Source: Pseudomonadales bacterium
GTDB taxonomy: Bacteria; Pseudomonadota; Gammaproteobacteria; Pseudomonadales; Azotimanducaceae
NCBI GenBank assembly: GCA_028285415.1
Contig: JANQPF010000013.1
Coordinates: forward strand, 62,001-126,000
Reading direction: 5' to 3'
DNA: 64,000 nucleotides
The notes beneath the pieces are model-generated. The model was not told where the DNA came from. It was given only the letters and a program-made list of their open reading frames with translations, and made no database searches. The position numbers and the translations under genes are program-made. Below, piece after piece: positions 51,118-60,134 of this stretch (positions within the stretch are counted from its first letter, which is position 1; each line of letters opens with the position of its first letter).

Positions 51118-51690
51118 TCAGCCTTCGAAATCGTCGGCCGTTGGTGACAGTTCTCCGAATTCGCCGCCGGTCGGCAAGTTGGGCTTGAACTGAATGTGAC
51201 AGCCCTCGCAGATCTCCACCAGGTCGTCACCGACGAGGGCAATGGCTTCGAGATCCCTGCTTCTCACCGCACGAACCGCACTTTCGCCAACCATGCGCAT
51301 GTCGTTCGACCAGCGCTGCCAGTCCTCGCTGCCCGCCCAGGCGTCATCGAGGGGACCCGTTCCAGGCACGCCAAGGAGCGCACCCGCAAGCTCGAGTTGA
51401 ACAGCGCGGCGCTCGAGTTCGCGCCATTCCGCGTCGGTTTCGGGATTCCGCCATGCCGCCACCCAGATCGGATCAGCCGCATGATTGACCATCGCCACCA
51501 TGACCGCATTCAAGCTTACCGGGAGTCGCAAGACACCGGCATCGCCTGCCGGTGTGCTCTCGGCAGCCGGGGCCGGCTGCGCTGCTGCGGAAGTTTCCGT
51601 AGGCTCCGCACCACCACAGGCGCTGAGAGCCGCGCAGACCCCCGCAATGACTGCGCCTCGATGCACGAGGTGCCGCATGACATTCTGCAT
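51118..51690 (-). CDS. Lipoprotein cytochrome with C-terminal CXXCH, 190 aa
   Basis: ATG 51690 with GGGGAG upstream. Lipobox (VCAALSACGG), an Ala/Pro/Thr linker, then a four-helix-type domain (DPIWVAAWRNPETDAEWREL) and a C-terminal haem motif VEICEGCHIQF, the arrangement of cytochrome c'-like proteins. Probably membrane-tethered in the periplasm. Convergent with the previous cytochrome gene. Confidence 0.8.
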   Translation of the reverse strand: MQNVMRHLVHRGAVIAGVCAALSACGGAEPTETSAAAQPAPAAESTPAGDAGVLRLPVSLNAVMVAMVNHAADPIWVAAWRNPETDAEWRELERRAVQLELAGALLGVPGTGPLDDAWAGSEDWQRWSNDMRMVGESAVRAVRSRDLEAIALVGDDLVEICEGCHIQFKPNLPTGGEFGELSPTADDFEG

Positions 51691-51717
51691 TTCTGATCTC
51701 CCCTGGTTACGTGTTGC

Positions 51718-52068
51718 TCAGCCTTCCATGACGTTGGCGCACTCGATACAGAGCCGCGCCGCAGGCAGCGCTTCGAGGCGCTCAGCCGCAATCGGCTCGC
51801 CGCATTCCGTGCACTGTCCATAGGTGCCGGCATCAAGACGAGCCAGCGCGTCGTCGACGGCCCGCAGCTGCTCGTAGAGCTCATCCTCGAGTGCCACCAT
51901 CGTTTCGTCGTTCTCCAGCTCAACCGCCTGCTCAGCAAAATCCTGAGGCAGGGGTTCTTCGCGATGGCTGACATGGCGCGCAAGTTTTTCACGGCGCACG
52001 TTGATGCTGGCCTGGTATTCCTCGAGACGGGCTCGTGCTTGTTCGGCATTCATAGTGCGGATCTTCAA
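51718..52068 (-). CDS. DksA/TraR-type zinc-finger protein, 116 aa
   Basis: A coiled-coil region (ARARLEEYQASINVRREKLA) and acidic tip (DDALARLDAGTYG) precede the C4 zinc finger CTECGEPIAAERLEALPAAR, then LCIEC. The DxxDxA-like tip of true DksA is not clear, so it may be a short TraR/YocK-like member. It would bind RNA polymerase through the secondary channel. Upstream of the divergent small heat-shock genes. Confidence 0.82.
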   Translation of the reverse strand: MKIRTMNAEQARARLEEYQASINVRREKLARHVSHREEPLPQDFAEQAVELENDETMVALEDELYEQLRAVDDALARLDAGTYGQCTECGEPIAAERLEALPAARLCIECANVMEG

Positions 52069-52150
52069 AACGAGTTGTTATTTCAGCTTAGAGGGCACCG
52101 ATATCGCCAGGTATCAGGGGAAGTTGCATAGGCGCTGCGGGAACTACGTA

Positions 52151-52176
52151 ATGAAAGCCGTATCGGCCGTCCCAAT
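52151..52176 (+). promoter_or_regulatory. Possible sigma-32 promoter for hsp20 genes
   Basis: ATGAAA (52151-52156), 14 nt, CCCAAT (52171-52176). Weak but plausible match to the heat-shock pattern. The 186-nt gap shows nothing else clear. Confidence 0.3.
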
Positions 52177-52254
52177 GATCAGTGCTGAGGGGGTGGCATC
52201 CAGTGCCACTCAGCAGCGGTTTAGACACACTTTCAACAGGGACCAGGAGCCATC

Positions 52255-52689
52255 ATGAGTTCATTGATCAAACCCACCGATGTATTCGACGATTTCTACC
52301 GTCCTTTCGGCAGCCTCTTAGCGCAAGGATTTCCATCTCGTCTGCTTGCGGACAGCGACGTCTGGATGCCGGCGGCTGACGTTCGCCGGGACGGCGACGG
52401 CTATGTCATCGATATGGAAGTACCGGGATTCAAGCCGGATCAGATCAACGTGGAAGCCCACGACAACGTGCTGACCATCGAAGGTGAGCGCAGTGACGAA
52501 AGCGAAGAGAAGCAGGAAGACACCGGCTACATCCGCCGCGAACGCCGTTACGGCAAGTTCACGCGGCGCTTCACGCTTCCCGCAGGGGTGGACGCTGAGG
52601 CCATTGGTGCCCAGGTCACCGACGGTGTGCTGCACGTCAGCATTCCCAGCGCCACGGCAAACGGGCCCCAGAAGATCACGGTGGAGTAA
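52255..52689 (+). CDS. Hsp20/alpha-crystallin small heat-shock protein, 144 aa
   Basis: The alpha-crystallin domain is complete: DVRRDGDGYVIDMEVPGFKP, INVEAHDNVLTIEGERSDES, YGKFTRRFTLPAGVDAE and a C-terminal GPQKITVE. Ribosome binding site CAGGAG. Cytosolic ATP-independent holdase. Followed by a second hsp20 gene after 3 nt, one operon. Confidence 0.95.
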   Translation: MSSLIKPTDVFDDFYRPFGSLLAQGFPSRLLADSDVWMPAADVRRDGDGYVIDMEVPGFKPDQINVEAHDNVLTIEGERSDESEEKQEDTGYIRRERRYGKFTRRFTLPAGVDAEAIGAQVTDGVLHVSIPSATANGPQKITVE

Positions 52690-52692
52690 CCC

Positions 52693-53163
52693 ATGGCATC
52701 ACAAGTTCCAACCAACGACAACGGCAACGCCTGGCAGTGGCTGGTGAACGGGTGGCATGCGCTGCGGGACAAGGCCGTCAGCGCCATGACCTACTTCACA
52801 CCCGAGCGGGAGCAGGAACAAACCGCACAACGTTGGGGTGTTCTGGCTACGGACGTGTCCGAGCAGAAATCGAGCGTTCACGTGGAGCTGGAGCTCCCCG
52901 GCATGGACAAGGCTGATCTCAGTGTCGAAGTGCTGGATAACGCGCTCGTGGTTACCGGCGAGAAGCGCACCAGCGCCACGCGGCAGGAGGGCTCCCTTGT
53001 GGTCACCGAGCGAGCGTATGGCAGCTTCAAGCGGGTTGTCCCGTTGCCCTGCAACGTCGAAAGCGAAGGCACAACGGCCAGATACCAGGACGGGGTTTTG
53101 AGCGTGACCATGCCCAAGGATCGCCGTCAGCAGCCGCGCACGATCAAGATAGAGCGCGGGTAA
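52693..53163 (+). CDS. Hsp20/alpha-crystallin small heat-shock protein, 156 aa
   Basis: A longer N-terminal arm (WQWLVNGWHALRDKAVSAMT) then HVELELPGMDKADLSVEVLD, VTGEKRTSATRQEG, YGSFKRVVPLPCNVES and a basic tail TIKIERG. A second, divergent small heat-shock protein co-transcribed with the first, as expected for hetero-oligomers. Confidence 0.93.
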   Translation: MASQVPTNDNGNAWQWLVNGWHALRDKAVSAMTYFTPEREQEQTAQRWGVLATDVSEQKSSVHVELELPGMDKADLSVEVLDNALVVTGEKRTSATRQEGSLVVTERAYGSFKRVVPLPCNVESEGTTARYQDGVLSVTMPKDRRQQPRTIKIERG

Positions 53164-53219
53164 CCACAGCCCGCCCCATCATCTCCACAACCCGCCCCAC
53201 CACCCCGGGGCGGGCAAAT

Positions 53220-53255
53220 GCGTCGAGCATCCTCCGGGATGCCGACGCTTTTTTT
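53220..53255 (+). terminator. Rho-independent terminator after hsp20 pair
   Basis: GCGTCGAGCATCC (53220-53232) pairs, with one mismatch, with GGATGCCGACGC (53237-53248), followed by seven T. A second GC hairpin lies just upstream (about 53191-53214). Confidence 0.9.
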
Positions 53256-53292
53256 AGTCGACGCTATGTTCCGTTGTCAGGGAGGCAGGCAG

Positions 53293-53877
53293 TTAGCTGC
53301 TGACGTGGTCGTAGAGACTGTCATAGCGCCCCTGGCGCAGCTTGAACATGGGGTCTTCCTGACGAGCCAGTTCCTCCGCAATCTCACGCCAGTCAGCTTC
53401 CTCCAGCAGGCGCTGTGCGAGCGGAAACAAGTGCACCTGCTCGTTGCGCATGTGCGAACGCTGCATGTCCAGATACCGCTCGCAGTGTTCAACAACCACG
53501 TCAATTGGCACCACAATGTCGTTGAGAATACGGTCGATATCCGCGGCGAGCCTTGAGGTTGCGCCGATGATCTCGGCGTGCTGGGAGAGATTGAAGTGCA
53601 CGAGTTCGCGTTCGGCCGGGGTCAGCCCCTTGTCCAGCACCTTATCGAACATCCGATCTTCCAACGGATGATGCACGGCGTCCGGATACTCACTCACGTA
53701 AGCCAGCACCTCAGCCAGGAGCGACCAGTCCACCTCCTCATCATCGTCATTGCGCCTGGCAAGCTGCGCCTCCAGCACGCGCATGACTTTGGCTAGATGG
53801 TGGTGGTCCTCCTCGAGCCGGCTCAGCACCAGCGCTTCGTCATTTCCTGATTGGTGTTCCCCGTCCTCGCCTGCCAT
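53293..53877 (-). CDS. Hemerythrin HHE-domain protein, 194 aa
   Basis: Helices with spaced His and Glu: RLEEDHHHLAKVMRVLEAQL, YPDAVHHPLEDRMFDKVL, HFNLSQHAEIIGATSRLA and QRSHMRNEQVHLFPLAQRLL. These supply the di-iron ligands of a hemerythrin-like four-helix bundle, used in oxygen, NO or iron handling. The ATG shares a base with the preceding receiver-domain stop (TGATG), so the two are coupled. Confidence 0.88.
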   Translation of the reverse strand: MAGEDGEHQSGNDEALVLSRLEEDHHHLAKVMRVLEAQLARRNDDDEEVDWSLLAEVLAYVSEYPDAVHHPLEDRMFDKVLDKGLTPAERELVHFNLSQHAEIIGATSRLAADIDRILNDIVVPIDVVVEHCERYLDMQRSHMRNEQVHLFPLAQRLLEEADWREIAEELARQEDPMFKLRQGRYDSLYDHVSS

Positions 53878-54266
53878 CAGGCCGGCGCCCCTAGGAAGGC
53901 TACCAGCGCGCTGTGCTCCGTAATGGGTTTCGCCCAGACAAAGTCGATGCCGAGCTTGTGCGCTAGTGCTGTCTGCTCACCGCTGGGACGACTCAACACC
54001 AGTGCAAACGGCGCACGGTGACCACGCCGGCAGAGCTCCTGATAAATATGTACGCCGCTGCTGTCAGGCAGCTGCGCCTCACAGATCACGCACTTGGTGG
54101 TCAACCGTTGATCAACCTGACGCAGGAAGGCAGCGCCGGTGGCGAACGCGATGACGTCGTGGCCACTGGATTGGCAGAGGTAGGTCAGGCCGTCGCGCAC
54201 GGCAGGGTCGCCGTCTACAACGCACACCAGAGGTTGCTCGTGCTGCTTGTTGAGAACCGTTTTCAT
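53877..54266 (-). CDS. Stand-alone receiver-like protein with Glu at the phosphorylation site, 129 aa
   Basis: ATG 54266. The receiver fold resembles FixJ N-domains (VCVVDGDPAVRDGLTYLCQS, AFATGAAFLRQV). The normal phosphoacceptor position reads CVICEAQLPDSSG with Glu63 in place of Asp; acidic Asp18/Asp20, Ser92 and Lys113 are kept. No output domain. Glu often mimics constitutive phosphorylation. It is coupled to the hemerythrin gene. Confidence 0.8.
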   Translation of the reverse strand: MKTVLNKQHEQPLVCVVDGDPAVRDGLTYLCQSSGHDVIAFATGAAFLRQVDQRLTTKCVICEAQLPDSSGVHIYQELCRRGHRAPFALVLSRPSGEQTALAHKLGIDFVWAKPITEHSALVAFLGAPA

Positions 54267-54311
54267 TGGCGAAGCGTAGCGCCGCATTTCCTTGGCGCCC
54301 AATGCGGGAAT

Positions 54312-54755
54312 CTACTTAGAGCCATCGTTCTGCTCGCTGAGCTGCGGCGCCAGGCGCATATAGGCGATCCCCGGGGCCAGCGCCCAGCACCAGGCAAGCT
54401 CCGTGACTTCGTCGTATTCCGAATCGTATCTTGCCGCCGTGTCGAGAAGCGCCCGCATCCACGCGTCGAAGAGATCGGGGGCGAGGCCAAGCTGATGATG
54501 CAACATCGCCAGACGCTCCATCTCCGGTGTCGGCGCATCGACGACGTAAAAAGACACGAGCTGAAACACCGATTTCTTGAGCATCTGCACCTGACGCACC
54601 ACGTTGGTGGCGGTAAACATGTCTGCAATGCCCGGTTCCTCAAGGAATCGGTTGTAAAAAGCGGTGAAGAATTCATCCGCCCGCTCATCCATCCCCACGT
54701 CCTGCCCGAAGATGCGCGCGTAACTCGCCTCGAATCGAGGATTGGGTAGCGCCAT
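54312..54755 (-). CDS. Globin-family protein, 147 aa
   Basis: ATG 54755. Globin helices: ADEFFTAFYNRFLEEPGIAD, VRQVQMLKKSVFQLVSFYVV, LAMLHHQLGLAPDLFDAWMR and a proximal His candidate in the HHQLGL stretch. The closest class seems to be single-domain globins (SDgb). Probable role in oxygen or NO sensing or detoxification, consistent with the flanking hemerythrin and cbb3 genes. Confidence 0.8.
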   Translation of the reverse strand: MALPNPRFEASYARIFGQDVGMDERADEFFTAFYNRFLEEPGIADMFTATNVVRQVQMLKKSVFQLVSFYVVDAPTPEMERLAMLHHQLGLAPDLFDAWMRALLDTAARYDSEYDEVTELAWCWALAPGIAYMRLAPQLSEQNDGSK

Positions 54756-54914
54756 GCCGGCATCCCCTGCCCTGTGTGGCGACTTATGAAAGCGCTCCGG
54801 CGCCCTTCTGCGCCATAGGGGAATTCCCTCATCCGCCACCAGCTATTTACGCATAGGCCCGCGCGCAGGGACTCTCTAAGGTTGGATCACCACTCCTCAA
54901 GCTGGATAGGCGAC

Positions 54915-55361
54915 ATGACCTACAACAAGATTCTCGTAGCAGTTGATCTGACCGACGAAGCAGAAGAAGTCATGGCTGCGGCCCGCAACGTGGCCGACGC
55001 CCAGACCAGTGCGGAAGTCGACGCGGTATGCGTCGTGCGACCCCTGGCGCGCACCTACGGCGGACTCGACATGGCTAATGTCGTGGCGGGCGTGCCTTTC
55101 GAGGAAGAAATGCGTCAGCAGGCCGAAGAGAAGCTGCGTGCCCTGGGCTCAGAGTTCAAGATCAACGACGTCTACGTACGTCTGGGCACACCTGCCTACG
55201 AAATTCGCGAGCTCGCCGAGGAAATTGCCGCTGACCTGATTGTGATCGGGACCCACGGCCGACACGGCATCGGACTTCTGCTCGGTTCTACGGCAAACGC
55301 CGTGCTGCACGGTGTGGGCTGCGACGTCCTCGTCGTGAAAATCCATCCCCAGGAGAGCTGA
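54915..55361 (+). CDS. Universal stress protein UspA-like, 148 aa
   Basis: KILVAVDLTDEAEEVMAAAR at the N-terminus and the ATP-binding motif GTHGRHGIGLLLGSTANAVL (G-2x-G-9x-G-S) are complete. Cytosolic. Lies directly upstream of the cbb3 operon on the same strand, a common arrangement for Anr/FNR-controlled stress proteins, although I see no FNR box. Confidence 0.92.
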   Translation: MTYNKILVAVDLTDEAEEVMAAARNVADAQTSAEVDAVCVVRPLARTYGGLDMANVVAGVPFEEEMRQQAEEKLRALGSEFKINDVYVRLGTPAYEIRELAEEIAADLIVIGTHGRHGIGLLLGSTANAVLHGVGCDVLVVKIHPQES

Positions 55362-55388
55362 TCTCCTATCGGGAAGTACTAATGGTGC

Positions 55389-55406
55389 GGGGGGCCAGCG
55401 CCCCCT
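55389..55406 (+). terminator. Short GC hairpin between uspA-like gene and ccoN
   Basis: GGGGGC (55390-55395) pairs with GCCCCC (55400-55405) with a 4-nt loop and a G-T pair outside. No T-run follows; may attenuate read-through into ccoN. Confidence 0.3.
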
Positions 55407-55441
55407 AGCATCCCCCAAAAAACAGGCAACAAGGAAAGATA

Positions 55442-56905
55442 GTGACGTCGGTCGAAGAATCCAGCTACGACCTGGGAGTCGTACGTTTTTTTGCAATCGC
55501 CACTGTCGTCTGGGGGCTGGTAGGGATGGGCGTAGGCCTCCTGCTGGCGGCCCAACTGGCATGGCCCGCTCTCAACTTTGATATACCCTGGCTCAGTTAC
55601 GGCCGCTTGCGACCGCTCCATACCAACGCGGTGATTTTTGCGTTTGGCGGCTGCGCGCTGATGGCCAGCGCGTTTTACGTCGTCCAGCGCACCTGTCGCA
55701 CACCGTTGATATCCAGAGGGCTCGCCTGGTTCGTGTTCTGGGGCTGGCAGCTCGTCATCCTGAGCGCTGCCATCACGTTGCCGCTGGGCATCACCAGCAG
55801 CAAGGAGTACGCGGAGCTCGAATGGCCCATCGACATTCTGATTGCGGTGGTGTGGGTGGCATTCGGAATCGTGTTTTTCGGCACCATCGCCAAACGCAAG
55901 GTTGAGCACATTTACGTCGCCAACTGGTTTTTCGGTGCGCTCATCATCGGCGTTGCCATTCTGCACATCTTCAACAGTCTCGCCCTGCCGGTGAGTCTGA
56001 CTAAAAGCTACTCCGCCTACGCCGGGTCGATGGACGCCATGATGCAGTGGTGGTACGGGCACAATGCCGTGGGCTTTTTCCTGACCGCCGGGTTCCTCGG
56101 CATCATGTACTACTTCGTACCCAAACAAGCGGGGCGGCCGGTCTATTCTTATCGCCTTTCCATCGTGCACTTCTGGGCACTCATCGCAATTTACGTGTGG
56201 GCCGGACCGCACCATCTGCACTACACCTCGCTGCCCGACTGGGCGCAGAGCCTTGGCATGGTCATGTCCCTCGTGCTGCTGGCACCTTCCTGGGGCGGTA
56301 TGATCAACGGCATCATGACCCTCTCCGGGGCGTGGGAAAAACTACGCACGGATCCGATCATCAAGTTTCTGATCGTCTCCATCTCCTTCTACGGCATGTC
56401 GACCTTCGAAGGTCCGATGATGTCGATCAAGACCATCAACGCGCTGTCGCACAATACCGACTGGACCGTGGGCCACGTGCACTCCGGCGCGCTCGGCTGG
56501 GTTGCCATGGTGAGCATGGGCGCGCTGTACCACCTCATTCCGATTCTCTTCGGCAGAAAGCCGGGCGAGATGTACAGCGTCAAGCTCATCAACCTGCACT
56601 TCTGGCTTGCCACACTCGGCACCGTCATCTACATCGCCTCGATGTGGGTGAACGGCCTCCTGCAGGGCCTGATGTGGCGTGCCACGAGCATCGACGGCAC
56701 GCTGACGTACAGCTTCGCCGAAGCGGTTGAGGCGAGCTATCCCGGTTACTACGCCCGCTTCATTGGCGGCGCCATTTTCTTCATCGGCATGTGCGTGATG
56801 GCCTTCAACGTGTACCAGACGACGCAGGGCAAAACGCGCAGCGAGGCAGCCGCTCCGGCAACGCCGCTCATGAAGCCGACCGCAGCAGAAGGAGCATCCG
56901 CATGA
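55442..56905 (+). CDS. ccoN: cbb3-type cytochrome oxidase subunit I
   Basis: GTG start after AAGGAAAG. Twelve hydrophobic helices; haem and CuB ligand regions [43 protein letters not shown] and [15 protein letters not shown]. Full length (487 aa). Catalytic subunit of the high-affinity oxygen reductase in the inner membrane. The stop overlaps ccoO by 4 nt. Confidence 0.97.
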   Translation: MTSVEESSYDLGVVRFFAIATVVWGLVGMGVGLLLAAQLAWPALNFDIPWLSYGRLRPLHTNAVIFAFGGCALMASAFYVVQRTCRTPLISRGLAWFVFWGWQLVILSAAITLPLGITSSKEYAELEWPIDILIAVVWVAFGIVFFGTIAKRKVEHIYVANWFFGALIIGVAILHIFNSLALPVSLTKSYSAYAGSMDAMMQWWYGHNAVGFFLTAGFLGIMYYFVPKQAGRPVYSYRLSIVHFWALIAIYVWAGPHHLHYTSLPDWAQSLGMVMSLVLLAPSWGGMINGIMTLSGAWEKLRTDPIIKFLIVSISFYGMSTFEGPMMSIKTINALSHNTDWTVGHVHSGALGWVAMVSMGALYHLIPILFGRKPGEMYSVKLINLHFWLATLGTVIYIASMWVNGLLQGLMWRATSIDGTLTYSFAEAVEASYPGYYARFIGGAIFFIGMCVMAFNVYQTTQGKTRSEAAAPATPLMKPTAAEGASA

Positions 56906-57558
56906 GCCACGAGAAAATCGAAACCCGGGTGGGCGTGCTGATCGGACTGATTCTCTTTGCGGTCAGCATTGGCGGCGTCGTCGAGATCTTTCCGCTGCTT
57001 TTCGACTCCGGCACAAAACCGATTGCGAACCTGCGGCCTTACGACGCGCTCTCTCTCGAAGGTCGCGACATCTACATTCGCGAAGGGTGTGTCGGCTGCC
57101 ACACGCAGATGGTGCGCACGCTGCGCTCGGAGTCACAGCGCTACGGCCACTACTCCGTCGCCGGCGAAGACCTTTACGAGCGTCCGTTCCTGTGGGGATC
57201 AAAGCGCACCGGGCCGGACCTCGCGCGCGTCGGCGGTCGCTACAGCGACGATTGGCATCGCGCGCACCTGGCAGACCCACGCAGCGTCGTGCCGGTGTCC
57301 AACATGCCGGCTTATCCCTGGCTCTTCGAGAACACCCTGACCGGTGAGGACACCGCCACCAAGATGGAAACCCTACGTACCCTTGGCGTGCCCTATAGCG
57401 ACGCGGAGATTGCGGGCGCGCAGGCTGCAGTTGCAGGCCGTACGGAAGCCGAGGCGCTCATTGCCTACCTGCAGACCCTGGGTCTCGACATGCGCAACTA
57501 CAGCGCGGAAGCAGAGGCGGAAGCAGCGCCTGCGGCGAGTTCAGCGGGAGGGCAGTAA
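56902..57558 (+). CDS. ccoO: cbb3 oxidase subunit II, mono-haem cytochrome c
   Basis: One N-terminal membrane helix ([20 protein letters not shown]), haem motif [13 protein letters not shown], then [20 protein letters not shown] and a distal Met in [10 protein letters not shown]. 218 aa. A C-terminal Ala/Glu extension is slightly longer than usual. Confidence 0.97.
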   Translation: MSHEKIETRVGVLIGLILFAVSIGGVVEIFPLLFDSGTKPIANLRPYDALSLEGRDIYIREGCVGCHTQMVRTLRSESQRYGHYSVAGEDLYERPFLWGSKRTGPDLARVGGRYSDDWHRAHLADPRSVVPVSNMPAYPWLFENTLTGEDTATKMETLRTLGVPYSDAEIAGAQAAVAGRTEAEALIAYLQTLGLDMRNYSAEAEAEAAPAASSAGGQ

Positions 57559-57704
57559 TGGACATCGACATACGCATCATTTCGCTGGTTTTCGTAGTGG
57601 TGAGCTTTGCCGTTCTCTTCACCTGGGTGTTTCTGCCCAAGAACCGCGACCGCCTGGAAGCACAGGGCCGCATGGCCATAGAAGACGAAGGAGATAATCG
57701 ATGA
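57558..57704 (+). CDS. ccoQ: cbb3 oxidase small subunit CcoQ, 48 aa
   Basis: ATG 57558 shares a base with the ccoO stop. One membrane helix (IISLVFVVVSFAVLFTWVFL) followed by PKNRDRLEAQGRMAIEDE, the usual CcoQ tail. The stop overlaps the ccoP start (ATGA). Stabilises the complex. Confidence 0.93.
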   Translation: MDIDIRIISLVFVVVSFAVLFTWVFLPKNRDRLEAQGRMAIEDEGDNR

Positions 57705-58570
57705 GCGCGGGTTGGCACTGGTTTGTCATCTTAGGCACCATCCTGAGCCTCGCAGCAATGGGATGGCTGCTCGTATCCAATCGCACCACGTCCGGCGAAG
57801 AAACCACCGGACACGAATGGGACGGTATCCAGGAGCTCGACAACCCCCTGCCCATGTGGTGGGTAGGCATGTTTGTCGTCTCCATCGTCTTTACGCTGAT
57901 CTACCTCGCCTACTATCCCGGTCTCGGCAACTTCGACGGCGCAGGTGCCTGGAGTTCAGAGGACCAGCACCAGGCGGAAGTCGACGCACACGAGGCGCGC
58001 TTCGCGCCCCTCTACGCTGAGCTCGGCGCCATCGACAGCGACGCGCTGATGGGCGATCGGCGTGCGATGCAGGTTGGCCGGCGGCTTTTCATCAACCACT
58101 GCTCTACCTGTCACGGCGTCAATGCCAACGGCTCTTTCGGTTTCCCGAACCTGACCGATGAGGAGTGGATCTGGGGCGGTGACTACAACGCGATCAGAAC
58201 CACGCTGGTGCAGGGTCGCGTTGCGCAGATGCCGGCATGGGGACCAGCGCTGGGTGAAGAAGGCGTGACCAACGTCGCCAACTACGTGCGCAAGCTTGCG
58301 GGCCTCGACCACGATGCTGAAGCCGCCGCGGCCGGAATGCAGTCATACAACACCATCTGCATCGCCTGCCACACGCCGGAAGGCAAAGGCAATCCGCTGC
58401 TCGGCTCCCCGGATCTGGACAACGACATCTGGCTCTACGGGAGCAGCGTCGAAGAGATCTCGTTCACCATCACGCATGGCCGTCAGGGCAACATGCCCGC
58501 TCAGGCGGACATCCTGACCGATGACAAGATCCACATCCTCACGAGCTATGTGCGGAGCCTCAGCCAGTGA
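57701..58570 (+). CDS. ccoP: cbb3 oxidase subunit III, di-haem cytochrome c
   Basis: Two membrane helices (about 5-25 and 50-70, MWWVGMFVVSIVFTLIYLAY), then two class I cytochrome domains with CSTCHGVNANG and CIACHTPEGKG, and distal Met regions QMPAWG and GNMPAQ. 289 aa. Overlaps ccoQ and ccoG. Confidence 0.97.
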   Translation: MSAGWHWFVILGTILSLAAMGWLLVSNRTTSGEETTGHEWDGIQELDNPLPMWWVGMFVVSIVFTLIYLAYYPGLGNFDGAGAWSSEDQHQAEVDAHEARFAPLYAELGAIDSDALMGDRRAMQVGRRLFINHCSTCHGVNANGSFGFPNLTDEEWIWGGDYNAIRTTLVQGRVAQMPAWGPALGEEGVTNVANYVRKLAGLDHDAEAAAAGMQSYNTICIACHTPEGKGNPLLGSPDLDNDIWLYGSSVEEISFTITHGRQGNMPAQADILTDDKIHILTSYVRSLSQ

Positions 58571-59955
58571 ACGGACCGGCCGAAGAGCCAATTCGCCTCG
58601 AGGGCTTCGGCCCGAAGGACCTGTATGAAAAGCGGGAGAAGATTTTCACCCGTTACGTGGGCGGGTTCTTTCAGAAGCTGAGGTTCTATACGGGATGGCC
58701 GCTGCTTGTCGGCTACTTCCTCGTACCCTGGCTCATGTGGGGGGATCGTCAGGCGGTGCTGTTCGATCTGCCGGCGCGTCAGTTCCACCTGCTGGGCCTG
58801 ACCATCTGGCCCCAGGATCTGTGGCTCCTCGGCTGGCTATTGATGATTGCAGCGTTTGGCCTCTTCACGGTCACCACGATGGTCGGTCGGCTGTGGTGCG
58901 GATTCACCTGCCCGCAGACCGTCTGGACGGCGGTGTTCATGTGGGCCGAGCAGATCACCGAAGGCGAGCGTCACCAGCGGATCCGCCTCGACAAAGCTCC
59001 CTGGAACTTCGACAAGATCCGCCGCCGCACGGCCAAGCACGTGCTGTGGCTCGGCTTCGCCGGTCTCACCGGTCTCACGTTCGTCGGCTACTTCACGCCC
59101 ATCCGCGAGCTGACTGTCTCGTTGGCCAGCTTCGAAGTCAGCGGCTGGGCACTCTTCTGGACGTTCTTCTTTACCGCCGCCACCTACGTCAACGCCGGCT
59201 GGATGCGCGAGCAGGTCTGCAAATACATGTGCCCCTACGCGCGCTTTCAATCGGCAATGATCGACAAAGATACGCTGATCGTCTCGTACGATGCGGCGCG
59301 CGGAGAACAGCGCGGTTCACGCAAGCGCAACGCGGACAAAGGAGAGCTCGGCGACTGCATCGACTGTCAGCTGTGTGTGCAGGTCTGCCCCACCGGCATC
59401 GACATCCGCGACGGCCTGCAATATGAGTGCATCGAGTGCGCCCACTGCATCGACGCGTGCGCCCAGGTCATGGACAAAATGGGCTATGAACCGGGACTCA
59501 TCCGCTACACCACCGAGCGCGCTCTGGAAGGTGGGCCAACGCGGATCCTGCGCGGTCGCAGCATCGGCTACGCGCTGGTGTGCGTGGTACTGATCGGCGC
59601 GTTTACGTTCGCGCTTTTCAACCGACATTCGTTTGCTTTCGACGTGCTGCGTGAACGCGGCCAGCTTTATACCACCAGCTCGACCGGTGCCGTTCAGAAC
59701 GACTACCAGCTGAAGATCATGAACAAATCCCAGACCCCCGCGGCTTTTGCAGTCTCGCTCGTCAACCCCGGGCACATCAAAATGACTTCCGCGACGACCA
59801 TTGGCATCGCCGCGGGCGACATCGAAAACCTGTCGTTGCAACTCGTGAGCGAGAGCGCGGCACCCGGCAGCACACCCGTTGAGCTCAAGGTTTGCCGCGA
59901 GACCGAATGTGTCGTCGAAACGACGACGTTCTTCGCACCGGGAGCGGCGCGATGA
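58567..59955 (+). CDS. ccoG: CcoG/RdxA/FixG copper-chaperone ferredoxin
   Basis: GTG start in a 4-nt overlap. Several membrane helices, cysteine motifs CGFTCPQTVW and CKYMCPYARF, two 4Fe-4S clusters (CIDCQLCVQVCPTG and CIECAHCIDAC), and a C-terminal Ig-like domain. Needed for reduction and delivery of copper during cbb3 assembly. Confidence 0.95.
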   Translation: MNGPAEEPIRLEGFGPKDLYEKREKIFTRYVGGFFQKLRFYTGWPLLVGYFLVPWLMWGDRQAVLFDLPARQFHLLGLTIWPQDLWLLGWLLMIAAFGLFTVTTMVGRLWCGFTCPQTVWTAVFMWAEQITEGERHQRIRLDKAPWNFDKIRRRTAKHVLWLGFAGLTGLTFVGYFTPIRELTVSLASFEVSGWALFWTFFFTAATYVNAGWMREQVCKYMCPYARFQSAMIDKDTLIVSYDAARGEQRGSRKRNADKGELGDCIDCQLCVQVCPTGIDIRDGLQYECIECAHCIDACAQVMDKMGYEPGLIRYTTERALEGGPTRILRGRSIGYALVCVVLIGAFTFALFNRHSFAFDVLRERGQLYTTSSTGAVQNDYQLKIMNKSQTPAAFAVSLVNPGHIKMTSATTIGIAAGDIENLSLQLVSESAAPGSTPVELKVCRETECVVETTTFFAPGAAR

Positions 59956-60134
59956 GCAGGCGCAAAGACAGAAACCCCATGCTTGCGCTCGTCATCGGCA
60001 TTCCGCTCGCGAGCGTGGTTTTCGGCGCCCTGATGTTCTACTTCGCCCTGACCTCAACCGACAGCAGCATTCTGGTTGAAGACGCACCCATGTCGAAGAC
60101 GAGCTGGCGCGCCGCTGAGGAACCGGCGCGATGA
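59952..60134 (+). CDS. Short membrane protein in the FixH/CcoH position, 60 aa
   Basis: ATG 59952 overlaps the ccoG stop. One helix (LALVIGIPLASVVFGALMFYFA) and a short polar tail ending SKTSWRAAEEPAR. FixH/CcoH proteins are usually about 150-170 aa with a periplasmic domain; here only the membrane anchor remains. Overlaps ccoI by 4 nt. Likely still part of the assembly operon. Confidence 0.7.
   Translation: MSRRKDRNPMLALVIGIPLASVVFGALMFYFALTSTDSSILVEDAPMSKTSWRAAEEPAR

Noticed and set aside
55362-55441. FNR/Anr box before ccoN
   Set aside because: No TTGAT-N4-ATCAA-like sequence was found in the gap; only a GC hairpin.
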